A stretch of DNA of 64,000 bases from Phycisphaerales bacterium (GCA_020639115.1 JACKHG010000004.1:124001-188000); one strand, 5' to 3'. Shown: positions 37,168-47,029, counted from the stretch's first letter. The notes: generated from the sequence alone by a model not told the origin. Made by a program: numbers and translations.

Positions 37168-37557
37168 ATGAACGCCGCCAAGCCGTCCAGCCCGGAACCC
37201 GCCATCCGCGTCGTCATGATGCCACGCGACACCAACGCCGAAGGCACCATCTTCGGCGGCGTCATCCTCAGCTTCATCGACCAGGCCGCCTTCGTCGAGG
37301 CCCGCCGCCAGGCCCGCCACCGCTACGTCACCGTCTGCATGCGCGAAGTCGTCTTCAAGGAACCCGTCTTCACCGGCGACGTCCTCAGCCTCTACGGCGA
37401 AACCGCCCGCATCGGCAAAACCTCCATCACCGTACGCGTCAAGGTCTTCGCCGAACGCAGCCGCACCCCCGACCTGGCCGTCCACGTCACCGACGCCGAG
37501 GTCATCATGGTCGCCATCGACGAACAGTCACAACCCACGCCCATCATCGTCGGATGA
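37168..37557 (+). CDS. Acyl-CoA thioesterase, hotdog fold (YciA/BACH-like)
   Basis: 129 residues. The hotdog helix and active-site region read MMPRDTNAEGTIFGGVILSFIDQAAFVEA, as in YciA-type acyl-CoA thioesterases (N/D and G-rich turn before the helix), followed by FKEPVFTGDVLSLYGE and SITVRVKVFAE. Hydrolyses acyl-CoA thioesters in the cytoplasm; chain length preference unknown. The MFS gene starts 7 bases after the stop, so the two are co-transcribed. Confidence 0.88.
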   Translation: MNAAKPSSPEPAIRVVMMPRDTNAEGTIFGGVILSFIDQAAFVEARRQARHRYVTVCMREVVFKEPVFTGDVLSLYGETARIGKTSITVRVKVFAERSRTPDLAVHVTDAEVIMVAIDEQSQPTPIIVG

Positions 37558-37564
37558 CCAGCGC

Positions 37565-38830
37565 ATGCGCCGTCACCGGGCACATGCGGATAATCCCCCC
37601 GGGCCCTGGAGACAGCGCATCGTCGAATTCCTCGGCCTGCGCCGCAGCATCGTCGGCCTGCTCCTCCTCGTCGTCCTCGTCGGACTCGGCGAGCGCATCG
37701 GCGACCGCTTCCTGCCCATCTACCTGCTCGCCGTCGGCGGCGGCACCTGGGCCATCGGCACGTTCCAGGCCCTGACCAACCTCCTCGGCGCCCTCTACGC
37801 CTACCCCGGCGGGTACCTCGCCGACCGCTACGGCGTCCGCACCGCCCTCACCGTCTTCAGCCTGACCGCGATCGTCGGCTACGCCATCGTCGTACTCGTC
37901 CCCGCCTGGCAGGCGGTGCTCGTCGGCGCGCTGTTCTTCCTCTCGTGGAGCGCGCTGTCGATGCCGGCCATGATCAGCCTGGTCGCATCCGCCCTGCCGC
38001 CGCAGAAACGCACCATGGGCGTTTCCCTGCATTCACTCGTACGCCGCGTGCCCATGGCCCTCGGACCCGTGCTGGGCGGACTGTGCATCGTGCACTGGGG
38101 GGAACGCACCGGAATCCGCATCGCATTCGTCGGCGCGATCGCGGCTGCCCTCGTGGCGCTCTGGGCCCAGCAGCGCCTCGTGGCTCCGACTCCCGCCGCT
38201 TCAGCGCCGCACCGCCGCTGGGCGCTCAATCCCATCCGGCACCTGCGGCAGATGCGCCCGGAGCTGCGCCAACTGCTCATCTCCGACATCCTCATCCGCT
38301 TCTGCGAGCAGATGCCCTACGCCTTCGTCGTGATCTGGTGCATGGCCACGATTCGCCACCCCGTCTCCGCGGTGGAGTTCGGCGTCCTCACCACCATCGA
38401 GATGACCACCGCGACGATCGTCTACCTGCCGGTCGCGCACCTCGCCGACCGCCTGGGGAAAAAGTCCTTCGTCTTCGCGACGTTCATCTTCTTCGCGCTG
38501 TTCCCCCTCGTACTGCTGGTCTGTCACTCCTTCTGGCCGCTCGTCGCCGCGTTCGTGCTCCGCGGACTCAAGGAATTCGGCGAGCCGACCCGCAAGGCGC
38601 TCATCGTCGACCTCTGCCCGACCGACCAGCGCGCCACCATGTTCGGCTTCTACTACCTCGTGCGCGACACCGTCGTGGCGACCGCCGCGATACTCGGCGC
38701 CGCCCTCTGGAGCATCTCCCCCACCTGGAACCTGCTCGCCGCCAGCGCCTTCGGCGTCGCGGGCTCCATCTGGTTCGCGATCCGCGGCCGCGACCTTCAC
38801 GGAGCCGCCGCCGAAGCGTCCAGCGGCTGA
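37565..38830 (+). CDS. MFS transporter
   Basis: 421 residues, twelve predicted membrane helices. The loop 2-3 motif reads YPGGYLADRYGVRTAL, close to the G-x-L-a-D-r-x-G-r-r/k family signature, and it repeats at LADRLGKKSFV in the second half. Substrate cannot be told. The C-terminus overlaps the convergent lipocalin gene by 34 bases, an unusually tight convergent arrangement. Confidence 0.85.
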   Translation: MRRHRAHADNPPGPWRQRIVEFLGLRRSIVGLLLLVVLVGLGERIGDRFLPIYLLAVGGGTWAIGTFQALTNLLGALYAYPGGYLADRYGVRTALTVFSLTAIVGYAIVVLVPAWQAVLVGALFFLSWSALSMPAMISLVASALPPQKRTMGVSLHSLVRRVPMALGPVLGGLCIVHWGERTGIRIAFVGAIAAALVALWAQQRLVAPTPAASAPHRRWALNPIRHLRQMRPELRQLLISDILIRFCEQMPYAFVVIWCMATIRHPVSAVEFGVLTTIEMTTATIVYLPVAHLADRLGKKSFVFATFIFFALFPLVLLVCHSFWPLVAAFVLRGLKEFGEPTRKALIVDLCPTDQRATMFGFYYLVRDTVVATAAILGAALWSISPTWNLLAASAFGVAGSIWFAIRGRDLHGAAAEASSG

Positions 38831-39390
38831 ACCGTCTTTTCCAGCAGCGCCGGATCGTACCCCAGCGCCGGCAAACGACTCAAAATGTCCTGGTAGACAT
38901 CCTCGTCCAGCGTCGGCGTCCGGCTGAGAATCCACAAGTAACTCCGCGACGGCTCGCCCACGACCGCCCACTGGTAGTCATCCCCCAGCGCCAGAATCCA
39001 GTAGTCGCCCGCGAACGGCCAGAAGAACGTCACCTTGAGCTTCGCATTCGTGTCCTTATCGACCACCCGCGCCGTCCCGCGAATGGTCTTGATCTCGCCA
39101 TCCACCGAACCCTCCCGGCACGTGTTGACCACCTCGATGCGGCCATCCTCGAGCTGGGCATAATCCGCCGTCGCAGCCGTGCACCCGCGCTCGAACGTGT
39201 TCGGGTACCGCGCAATCTCGTACCACTTGCCCGTGTACCGCGCCAGATCCACCTGCTGCACCACCGGCAGCGGCGGATGCAACGCAGAGCACCCGCCCGT
39301 CAGCACGACGGCCGCGGCCGCCAGCCCCACGCCCGCATAGCAGCGGAATACCGTTCGATCCACCCGGAATTTCAGCGTCAAAGCGTTCAT
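38797..39390 (-). CDS. blc: Lipocalin family lipoprotein (Blc-like)
   Basis: 197 residues. Signal with lipobox LTGGC. The lipocalin first structurally conserved region is clear (DLARYTGKWYEIARYPNTFERGC), followed by IEVVNTCREG, GTARVVD, and YWILALGDDYQWAVVGEPSRSYLWILSRTP, the third conserved region. Bacterial Blc proteins sit in the outer membrane and bind lysophospholipids or fatty acids. ATG 39390. A convergent 34-base overlap with the MFS gene is present. Confidence 0.93.
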   Translation of the reverse strand: MNALTLKFRVDRTVFRCYAGVGLAAAAVVLTGGCSALHPPLPVVQQVDLARYTGKWYEIARYPNTFERGCTAATADYAQLEDGRIEVVNTCREGSVDGEIKTIRGTARVVDKDTNAKLKVTFFWPFAGDYWILALGDDYQWAVVGEPSRSYLWILSRTPTLDEDVYQDILSRLPALGYDPALLEKTVQPLDASAAAP

Positions 39391-39566
39391 CTCCTCGTCC
39401 TCCTGCGCATCAATGAAGTCAACAACCGTCCCGATCCCGCAGGCATCTTAGCGCGTCGCCGACCCGCTTCCACCGCTCTTCCGCCCCGCGCGCCATGACA
39501 CGGTTGCAATGGCCGCGCCGCGCACTAACCTCATGGCTGGATCCTTCCCGATCCGGAGGCCGACCC

Positions 39567-40643
39567 ATGCCCACCGAACTCGATCGTCGCGCGTTCCTCC
39601 AGTCGGCGGCTGTCGCGACCGTAGCAGCCGCGACCGGCGCGCGGACCGCGCTCGCCCAATCCGACGCGCCCTCCGCCGCGCGGCCCGTCGTCATCGCCAG
39701 CGCCAACGGCACGAACGCAACCGCCAAGGCGGCTGACATGATCGCCTCCGGCGCCGACCCGCTCGACGCCGTCGTCGCCGGCGTCGGACTCGTCGAGGCC
39801 GACCCGAACGATCACTCCGTCGGCCTGGGCGGCCTGCCCAACGAGGACGGCGTCGTCGAACTCGACGCCTCGGTGATGCACGGCCCGACCCACCGCGCCG
39901 GTGCGGTCGCCGCCCTGCGCAACATTGTCCACCCCGCGGCGGTCGCCCAGCGCGTCCTCGAACGCACCGACCACGTGCTGCTCGTCGGCGAGGGCGCCCT
40001 GCGCTTCGCCCGCGCCCATGGTTTTCCCGAAACCGAGCTGCTCACCGACGAGGCCCGCCGCATCTGGCTGCACTGGAAGGAAACCCACAGCGAACGCGAC
40101 GACTGGATCGCCCCGCCCGCCGGCGACAAGGCCCAGTCCTGGCTCCAGCACGTCCAGACGTTCACCTACGGCACGATCAACTGCTGCGCGGTCGACGCCG
40201 CGGGCAACGTCGCCGGCGTCACCACCACCAGCGGCCTGAGCTACAAGATCCCCGGCCGCGTGGGCGATTCCCCCATCATCGGCGCGGGCCTCTACGTCGA
40301 CAACGCGGTCGGAGCCGCCGGGGCCACCGGCCGCGGCGAGGCCGTCATCCTCAACGCCGGGTCCTTCTCCGTCGTCGAACAGATGCGCGGCGGACTCGCC
40401 CCCCAGGACGCCTGCCTCGCCGTGCTCAAACGCATCAGCGACCGCACGAAAGACCCGCGCCTCCTCGACGCCAACGGAAAACCCAACTACCAGGTGTACT
40501 TCTACGCCATCACCAGGGACGGCCGCTACGGGTCCGCCGCCATGTGGTCCAATTTCGGCCGCCGCGCCGAATTCTCCATCTACGCCGCCGGCCGCAACCG
40601 CACCGAAGACGCCGCCTGCCTCTACGAGGGCCGACCCGCGTGA
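39567..40643 (+). CDS. N4-(beta-N-acetylglucosaminyl)-L-asparaginase family (Ntn-hydrolase)
   Basis: 358 residues. A twin-arginine-type signal (LDRRAFLQSAAVATVAAATG) suggests export of the folded protein. The Ntn-hydrolase family body is recognisable: VEADPNDHSVGLGGLPNEDG, DASVMHGPTHRAGAVAALR, and the autoprocessing site before Thr in YGTINCCAVDAAGNVAGVTTTSG, followed by KIPGRVGDSPIIGAGLYVDN and GAAGATGRGE. It cleaves GlcNAc-Asn linkages of glycopeptides. GGAGG 8 bases before ATG 39567. The glutathione peroxidase gene overlaps the stop by 4 bases (GTGA). Confidence 0.9.
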   Translation: MPTELDRRAFLQSAAVATVAAATGARTALAQSDAPSAARPVVIASANGTNATAKAADMIASGADPLDAVVAGVGLVEADPNDHSVGLGGLPNEDGVVELDASVMHGPTHRAGAVAALRNIVHPAAVAQRVLERTDHVLLVGEGALRFARAHGFPETELLTDEARRIWLHWKETHSERDDWIAPPAGDKAQSWLQHVQTFTYGTINCCAVDAAGNVAGVTTTSGLSYKIPGRVGDSPIIGAGLYVDNAVGAAGATGRGEAVILNAGSFSVVEQMRGGLAPQDACLAVLKRISDRTKDPRLLDANGKPNYQVYFYAITRDGRYGSAAMWSNFGRRAEFSIYAAGRNRTEDAACLYEGRPA

Positions 40644-41179
40644 CCGCGAACCCGCCCATCCCGCAGGACCACCCCGCCGCCACGCTCCACGGCCTCGAGG
40701 TGACGCTACCCGACGGCCAGCCCGTCCGCCTCGACCGCTACGCCGGCAATGTCTGCCTCATCGTCAACATCGCCTCACGCTGCGGACTCGCGAAGCGCAA
40801 CTACGCCCCGCTCGAGGAACTGCAGCGCCGCTATCGCGACCGCGGCCTCCGCGTGCTCGCCTTCCCCAGCAACGATTTTCTCAACCAGGAACCCGGCAGC
40901 CCCGAGGAAATCCGCCAGTTCTGCACCCGCTTTAACGCGACCTTCGACCTCTTCGCCAAGGTGCACGTCCGCGGCAAAGACATCTGCCCGCTCTACCGCT
41001 ACCTCACCGCCCACCCCGACCGCCGCATCGCCGGACCCGTGCGCTGGAATTTCCAGAAGTACCTCGTCAACCGCCGCGGCGACGTCGTCGCGAAGTTCAG
41101 CCCCCTCTCCAAGCCGCTCGGCGGGAAAATCACCGCAGCCGTCGAACGCCTGCTGGCCGAAGGGAGCGTGGACGCATGA
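40640..41179 (+). CDS. Glutathione peroxidase-family protein
   Basis: About 179 residues. The peroxidatic Cys is in NIASRCGLAKRNYAPLEEL, the Gln/Trp helpers in LAFPSNDFLNQEPG and GPVRWNFQKYLV. Bacterial members usually use thioredoxin and reduce lipid and other peroxides in the cytoplasm. Start GTG 40640 overlaps the preceding stop (GTGA), and the next gene starts in an ATGA overlap, so three genes are translationally coupled. Confidence 0.9.
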   Translation: MTANPPIPQDHPAATLHGLEVTLPDGQPVRLDRYAGNVCLIVNIASRCGLAKRNYAPLEELQRRYRDRGLRVLAFPSNDFLNQEPGSPEEIRQFCTRFNATFDLFAKVHVRGKDICPLYRYLTAHPDRRIAGPVRWNFQKYLVNRRGDVVAKFSPLSKPLGGKITAAVERLLAEGSVDA

Positions 41180-41679
41180 AGGCCGCACCCGAATCCACCC
41201 TCGCGATCACCCGCATCGACCGCGGCTGGCGCCTCGCCGCGACCCAGTGGCTGCCCGCCTCGCTCGAACGCGTCTTCGACTTCTTCGCCGACGCCCACAA
41301 CCTCGAGGTCATCACCCCGCCGTGGCTCCGCTTCGAGGTCCTCACCCCCCGCCCCATCGACCTCCACTCCGGCACCCTCATCGACTACCGCCTGCGCGTC
41401 CGCGGCCTGCCGCTCCGCTGGCGCAGCCGCATCGACGGCTGGGACCCGCCCCACCGCTTCACCGACGCGATGATCCGCGGCCCCTACCGCTTCTGGCGGC
41501 ACACGCACACCTTCGCCGCTCGCGACGGCGGCACGCTCGCCTCCGACGCCGTGGACTACGGCGTGCCCGGCGGCGCACTCGTCCACCGCCTCTTCGTCGG
41601 ACCCGACGTCCGGCGCATCTTCACCTACCGCCAGCAGAAGCTCCGCGACCTCTTTGCCTCCGCGCGTCCGGTTACATAG
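41176..41679 (+). CDS. SRPBCC (START-like) family protein, cyclase/dehydratase-like
   Basis: 167 residues. The helix-grip fold is suggested by RIDRGWRLAATQWLPASLERVFDFFADAHNLEVITPPW, PIDLHSGTLIDYRLRVRGLPLRWR and VDYGVPGGALVHRLFV, as in SRPBCC proteins often called Ligand-binding coenzyme Q / cyclase-like. Function unknown; such proteins bind hydrophobic ligands. ATG 41176 overlaps the glutathione peroxidase stop by 4 bases. Confidence 0.85.
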   Translation: MKAAPESTLAITRIDRGWRLAATQWLPASLERVFDFFADAHNLEVITPPWLRFEVLTPRPIDLHSGTLIDYRLRVRGLPLRWRSRIDGWDPPHRFTDAMIRGPYRFWRHTHTFAARDGGTLASDAVDYGVPGGALVHRLFVGPDVRRIFTYRQQKLRDLFASARPVT

Positions 41680-41760
41680 ACTCTCCCCGCCGGGTCACCC
41701 GGCTGAGCGCGGCCCGCGCCGCCCCAGCCCCCTCACCCTCATCGGGAAAGGACGATCGCT

Positions 41761-42411
41761 ATGAAGCGTGCATGGAGTCTCGTCGGACTGAGTCTCATCG
41801 GAGTGGGTGCGTTCGCGCTGGCCTTCACCGCGGCCCTCGCGGGTTCGGACGCCCCCGACGCCCCAGCCGCTACCGACGCGCCAGCCGCCACCCCGAAGTC
41901 GGTGCTCGGTTTCACCGTGAAGACCATCGACGGCAAGGACGTCAAGCTCGCCGACTACCGCGGCGACGTCCTGCTCATCGTCAACGTCGCCTCGCAGTGC
42001 GGCCTGACCGATCGCAACTACACCCAGCTCGAGCCGTTGTACAAGAAGTACCAGGACCAGGGTTTCCGCATCCTGGCGTTCCCCGCGAACAACTTCAACG
42101 CCCAGGAGCCCGGCACCGACGCCGAGATCAAGAAGTTCTGCACGAAGAAGTACGCCGTGACGTTCGACCTGTTTTCGAAGGTGAGCGTGAAAGGCGACGA
42201 CATCTGCCCGCTGTACGACTACCTCACCCACCACCCCGACAAGGACATCGCCGGCCCGATCATGTGGAATTTCCAGAAGTACGTGGTCGACCGCAACGGC
42301 CAGGTCATCGCCAAATTCGATCCCCGCACCAACCCCGACGACGAGAAGCTGACCAAGGTCATCGAAAAGGCCCTCGCCGCCCCCCGCCCCGACAGCGCCA
42401 AAGGCCAGTAG
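41761..42411 (+). CDS. Glutathione peroxidase-family protein with signal peptide
   Basis: 216 residues. It differs from the paralog 1 kb upstream in having a signal peptide (GLSLIGVGAFALAFTAALAG) and an Ala/Pro linker, so it works outside the cytoplasm. Conserved sites: NVASQCGLTDRNYTQLEPL, FPANNFNAQEPGT and IMWNFQKYVVDRNGQVIAKF. The two peroxidases flank one SRPBCC gene and may be a tandem duplicate with diverged location. GGAAAGG before ATG 41761. Confidence 0.9.
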   Translation: MKRAWSLVGLSLIGVGAFALAFTAALAGSDAPDAPAATDAPAATPKSVLGFTVKTIDGKDVKLADYRGDVLLIVNVASQCGLTDRNYTQLEPLYKKYQDQGFRILAFPANNFNAQEPGTDAEIKKFCTKKYAVTFDLFSKVSVKGDDICPLYDYLTHHPDKDIAGPIMWNFQKYVVDRNGQVIAKFDPRTNPDDEKLTKVIEKALAAPRPDSAKGQ

Positions 42412-42448
42412 GTCACGCCGTCGCGTGACACCCCGCGGGTACCCCTCA

Positions 42449-42745
42449 CCTGTTCACCTGATCCAGTTGATCGCCTGATCGCGGCGAAGCCGGGGCGCAG
42501 CCGCCCCTGCTCCCGGCGCAGCCGCCGCCTGTTCGGCTGCTCCACTGCTCTCGGCGCAGCCGCCCCTGCTCCCTTGGTCCACTTCTCAACTGATCTCGGC
42601 GAAGCCGCGGCGAAGCCGCGGCGAAGCCGCCGTGAAACCCTGGGTGATGGGCAAGAATTGCTTTTTTCAAGCCCTGAAAGGGCGTCCGAACCCCTGCGGC
42701 CCCCTGCTCACCTGGTCCATTGCTCAACTGATCTCGGCGACGCCG
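42449..42745. repeat. Threefold imperfect module with a GGCGAAGCCGCG minisatellite
   Basis: A module CTG(C/T)TCACCTG-TCCA...CTGATCTCGGCGAAGCCG occurs at about 42449-42490, 42566-42607 and 42702-42745. Within the second copy the 12-mer GGCGAAGCCGCG runs three times (42598-42630). The 42412-42849 gap has no gene; short frames in it are built of the repeat. Confidence 0.6.
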
Positions 42746-42849
42746 CCCCCTGCTCTCGGCGCAGCCAGGCGGTCGTCACTAAATCCGGCCGAATCGAGAA
42801 ATGACACTACCATTGGTGGATAGGGCACCGCTGAGCGTTGACGAGTCGG

Positions 42850-43416
42850 CTAGCGACGGCGTCGCAGGACGAATGCCCCGGCAAGGAGGAACAACCCGGT
42901 GGTCGGTTCAGGAATCGGATATCCGTAGAAATCATACGTGCCCGACATCGACCAGTCGGTCCAGATACCGTTGCCGTTGAGGTCCATTCCAGGGGAGACT
43001 TGATCGACGTAGATGGTTTCCTCGATATGGGTGATGACAAATTCTCGAAGATCGGGCTCCAGCGTGCCGCCACCGCCCCACTTAGGGCCGGCGGAAGACC
43101 ATGAGCCGTGCCAGAGCGTCTCCACCGTCTCGTTGGTAAGTAAGCCGATGAAGTCATCGAAATCCGGATCCGTAGCCGCGGACGCTGTGCCCGTGATGAT
43201 GCTGGGATAAGGACTTTGCGGCAGAACGGTCTCGAAAACCGGCGCGACGACCTCGTATTGGCTGTCCAGGTAATAGAGCGCCGGCCACAGCTGCTCTGAA
43301 GGGATTTCTCCTTGGCCCGTTGACGAGCCGCGATACATGGAATACAGCAACTCGGAGGCGGAAGCGTGAGGGGTTACGCTGGCAACTGCCACCAGCACTA
43401 AGGTGAGCCGTAGCAT
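42850..43416 (-). CDS. PEP-CTERM-type secreted protein 1
   Basis: 188 residues. Signal peptide LRLTLVLVAVASVTPHASAS at the N-terminus and a tripartite C-terminal sorting tail YPIPEPTTGLFLLAGAFVLRRRR: PEP motif, hydrophobic helix and Arg cluster. Such tails are processed by exosortase, one of which is encoded at 16.1 kb. The body between is Ser/Gly/Tyr rich without a recognised domain. GGAGG 8 bases before ATG 43416. Divergent from the large Cys-rich protein gene. Confidence 0.8.
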   Translation of the reverse strand: MLRLTLVLVAVASVTPHASASELLYSMYRGSSTGQGEIPSEQLWPALYYLDSQYEVVAPVFETVLPQSPYPSIITGTASAATDPDFDDFIGLLTNETVETLWHGSWSSAGPKWGGGGTLEPDLREFVITHIEETIYVDQVSPGMDLNGNGIWTDWSMSGTYDFYGYPIPEPTTGLFLLAGAFVLRRRR

Positions 43417-43553
43417 GAAAATACCTCCAGTTGGTGTTGCCCCCGTGCGTGTAAGATTGAAACCACCTATCCGATCATCGTCATCCAGCGTGTCATTCCT
43501 GCAATCAAATCGCCAACTACGCGACGAAGCAATCGCGAGAGAGGAACTAAGTA

Positions 43554-46294
43554 ATGCGCAGTACCGCTTGTCTTGTCGTCGCGCTTCATGTTCTTGCAGC
43601 AACCGCTGCCCCGGGTGACGTATTTTTCCGCCGTGTGGATAGCTTCTTCAGTGACCCTAATTCGATTTACCGAAGCCAGCAAGTACCCTTAAATCCGATA
43701 CCGCTGGCTGGCTCAGATGTCACCGTCACCATAACGGTCAACGGCGATTTCGCCGGGTCCTCCAAGTGGTTTTCCTGTAAGTTCGGCAACACCTTCATCA
43801 ACAGCAGCACGGTGACGCAATTGCCTGGTAGCAAGACCATCCCAGCGGTTAGCGAGTTGCTGAAGACCGACGGCACGACGTTGTGCTCGTGCTGTCTGTA
43901 CGATCGCCTGATCTTCTCAATTGATCGAGATGACTTCAACGCGGAGCGCTCCGCCAACGGCACGCTGATCTTCACCGCGCACATTCCCAACGGCGTGGAC
44001 AACGTCAGGCGCATGTGCGAGGCCTGCGGTCTCACCTGCTGTTCGGGTATTGAAGACCGCGCTAATCCCGTGGCCTGCATCTTCCAATCGTATATCAGCG
44101 TCCAGCTCGAATACACGCCCGCTGAATGCCTTACCAATGATGATTGTGACGACGGCACCTTCTGCAACGGAGCCGAAACGTGCAACGCGAGCCTTCAGTG
44201 TCAGCCGGGGGCAGCTCCCTGTACCGGACAGCTCTGCTGCGAGACAGTCGATGCGTGCCGGAACGTCTGCTGCAGCGATGCAGATTGCACGGGGGGCCAG
44301 CACTGCGATCTAGTCGCCGACGAGTGCATCACCTGTTTGATAGACAGCGAGTGCAACCCTGGTGAATTCTGCAACGATGGTGTCTGTGGGGCAGCCGTGT
44401 CATGCACGACTGATGCGCAGTGCATGCCGGAGAATCCAGCAGCCTGCGTCGATTACTCATGCGCCGAAGTAGTTGATCTAACAATCGCTACAACGGACGG
44501 ATCGCAGGGCTACAGCGAGACTGGTACGGGTTGGATGTGGACTGGCGGTTCCGGTTGTACAGATGATATCTTTCGCTACGCGGACATGGCCAGCCCGTCT
44601 GCCACCGGCACCGCCATCTGGACAAAGCAAATCGCCGCGTCCGATCCCGGTGATTACGAAATCTTCGTGTGTTTTCAGCAGAGCGCTGCGCGCTCAGAGC
44701 ATGTAGAGTACATTGTGGAAGCGCCTGGCGGTCCTTATGCCGTTGTGCTCAGCCAATACCTGAACGTCTCGCCAGCGACAACCAATTCCTTTTCGCTCGG
44801 CACCTATACCTACGCTGGGGGCGACACCGCCAGTGTGAGCCTTCCGTTGACGAATGTCATTCCCAGACCGAGTGGACAAACGCTGGTGATGGCTGATACG
44901 GTGCGATTCCTTCGGCAATCCGCGTGCGTACACACAGCACGACCGAACGGCACCGCATGCGGCGATGACCTATTCTGCACTGGCGATGAGATCTGCGACC
45001 AAGGTGTTTGCATTCAAGGTGACGAGCCGTGCGCAACCGGATTCGTCTGTGAGGAAATGTCCCAAGCGTGCCTGCCCGACTGCAATGGCAACGAGGTGGA
45101 CGATGCGGATGACATCACCTCAGGCAACAGTCGGGACTGCGACGCCATGATATCCCTGACGAATGCGATCTGGCCGACCCATTCCTATTCGTGGAGTCGG
45201 GACCGCTCTCCCCTGTGATTGAGGGGACGATTCTGGACTTCACCATCCCTCAAGCGCCACCCGCCCTTGACGACGTGACCATGAACTTTTCGGCAATCGC
45301 CGATCTCAGCGCGAGCTTTGAGCTCCTCACTGTTCAGATCAACGGTACACCGGTGGGCGATGTCTTTGTGTCAACCGGGTCCGACTGCCCTCTGTCGCCG
45401 GACGATGATCAGCTCGTTGTGCCTCTTGCCACCTATAACGCATTACTCACCGGTGGCGACGCGTTTGTGGAGCTCGTCCCGGGACATGACGTGGAGAATC
45501 CGGGGTGCGCCACGTTTGTCGCTGTCACCGTGCAGTACAGAGCTTTCGCGGATTTCAACTCCAACGGAACGCCAGATGCCTGTGAACCGCCGGATTTCGA
45601 CAGCAACGGGAGCATCGACCTACAAGATTTCGCTGCATTTCAGGCCTGCCTGAACATGAGCGATGACGCCTGCGTTGACGCTTTCGATCGGGCGTACCCT
45701 CCGAACAGTCTCGTTACGGCCGACGATCTGCCGTTCCTCGTCCACTACCTGACGGGACCGACGGGTGGGTCTCAGTTACTTATTGGCGGTCGCGAAATGA
45801 TGAGTTCATCCGAATCAGAGACCCTGGTGGAACCACTCACTGCGAGCCTATCTATCGAGGTCCAGCCGCTCGGCGGCGGTGCGGCACTGACCACCCTTGA
45901 CGCCGACACGCAGTACGAACTGCACTACACCGCCGGCAACGACGCGATCAACACGTTTTTGGTAATGTCGATCTCCTCGAACGCCGTCGTGAGCATCGCG
46001 GATGCGGATGCGGCGACGAACGGCGAATGGGCCGTGGCCGGGAATTTCACGTTCACGGACTTCACGGAGGAAGGTCCGCCTGTACCGGCGCCTGGGCACG
46101 ACGAAGGCCTGTACTGGTATTCGTTGGCCATGGACGGTTTCTGGGGCAGTGCGGGCTCGGCCGGCGAGACCGGGCACCTCTGCACGTTCACGACCGGGTC
46201 CGCGGGCACGCTCACCCTTGACGTGCAGTTGATCGGCGCCAGTTCGGGAATACCGGTAATCATGTCGGCAACCGAGTCGTGGCCGGTTGATTAG
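43554..46294 (+). CDS. Large secreted Cys-rich/dockerin-like protein, split by one frameshift
   Basis: About 913 residues if one lost base is restored. N-terminal signal peptide (LVVALHVLAATAAPG). The first 550 residues are rich in Cys pairs (TNDDCDDGTFCNGAETCN, DECITCLIDSECNPGEFCNDG, EQ-like repeats DNGVCIQGDEPC) and contain a galactose-binding-like stretch (TIATTDGSQGYSETGTGWMWTGG). After the frame change near 45150 the same protein continues with PDECDLADPF, and later EPPDFDSNGSIDLQDFAAFQ and SLVTADDLPFLVHYL, a dockerin-like calcium-binding pair. Frame 1 ends at 45218 and frame 2 starts at 45191; the total length fits 914 codons with one base added. ATG 43554 with GAGAGGAAC nearby. Confidence 0.75.
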
Positions 46295-46357
46295 CGCCGG
46301 TGAGCGAACCGGAACGCGGGTGTCGCTGAGAGGTGAGCCCACCACCACCCCAACCGC

Positions 46358-46388
46358 AAAAACCCCAGCCGCCTCGCGGCGGCTGGGG
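46358..46388 (-). terminator. Rho-independent terminator of the VOC gene
   Basis: Perfect 11-bp stem CCCCAGCCGCC / GGCGGCTGGGG with a TCGC loop. On the minus strand it is followed by TTTTT. It lies about 65 bases past the VOC stop and also close to the end of the plus-strand Cys-rich gene, so it may act bidirectionally. Confidence 0.85.
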
Positions 46389-46454
46389 CCTCGTATCTGC
46401 TCCGCCGACCGGTGCTCGCGGCACCAGCCGGCCCAGCGGCTGCTCGACCAGCCC

Positions 46455-46946
46455 CTACCCCTGGCCGCACTTGCCCGCCATGTTCTTCATGAACTCCTCA
46501 GCCCCCTGCTGGATCTGCTCCGGAGTGAGATCCTGCTTGTGCGTCGCCACCCCCCAGTGATGCCCGTACGGATCGCTCAACTTGCCGTAACGATCACCCC
46601 AGAACGTGTCCATCAGCGGCATCTCCACCTTCGCACCCGCCTCCACCGCCTGCGCAAACACCTTGTCGCAGTCGTTCACGTACAGGTGGATCGTCACCGT
46701 CGTGCCGTGCAACGTCGCCGGCGCCTTGCACCCGCCCGGTCCCGGCCACTCGTCGCACAGCATCACCGTCGAATCGCCGATCCGCAGCTCCGCGTGCATC
46801 ACCGTCTTGCCGTCGGGACCGGGCATCCGCATCACCTCCTCCGCCCCGAACGCCTTCTTGTAAAACGCCAGCGCCGCGTCCGCACCCTTCACCATCAGGT
46901 GCGCCGACACCGTGCTGAACCCCTCGGGAACTGGTTTCGCAGCCAT
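46455..46946 (-). CDS. VOC-family (glyoxalase/PhnB-like) protein
   Basis: 163 residues. Two beta-alpha-beta-beta-beta VOC units: PEGFSTVSAHLMVKGADAALAFYKKAFGAEEV and GTTVTIHLYVNDCDKVFAQAVEAGAKVEMPLMDTFWGDRYGKLSDPYGHHW, with PhnB-like His and Glu/Tyr metal ligands likely. Function of PhnB-like proteins is unclear. ATG 46946 follows AAGGAG by 8 bases; the longer frame upstream is repeat-derived. Terminator at 46358-46388. Confidence 0.85.
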   Translation of the reverse strand: MAAKPVPEGFSTVSAHLMVKGADAALAFYKKAFGAEEVMRMPGPDGKTVMHAELRIGDSTVMLCDEWPGPGGCKAPATLHGTTVTIHLYVNDCDKVFAQAVEAGAKVEMPLMDTFWGDRYGKLSDPYGHHWGVATHKQDLTPEQIQQGAEEFMKNMAGKCGQG

Positions 46947-47029
46947 CACGTAAGCTCCTTTTCCACTATCGAACCGCGTGGGCACACGCCTCCGGCCAAG
47001 GAGCCGCGTATGCTGATTGTCCACAACCA

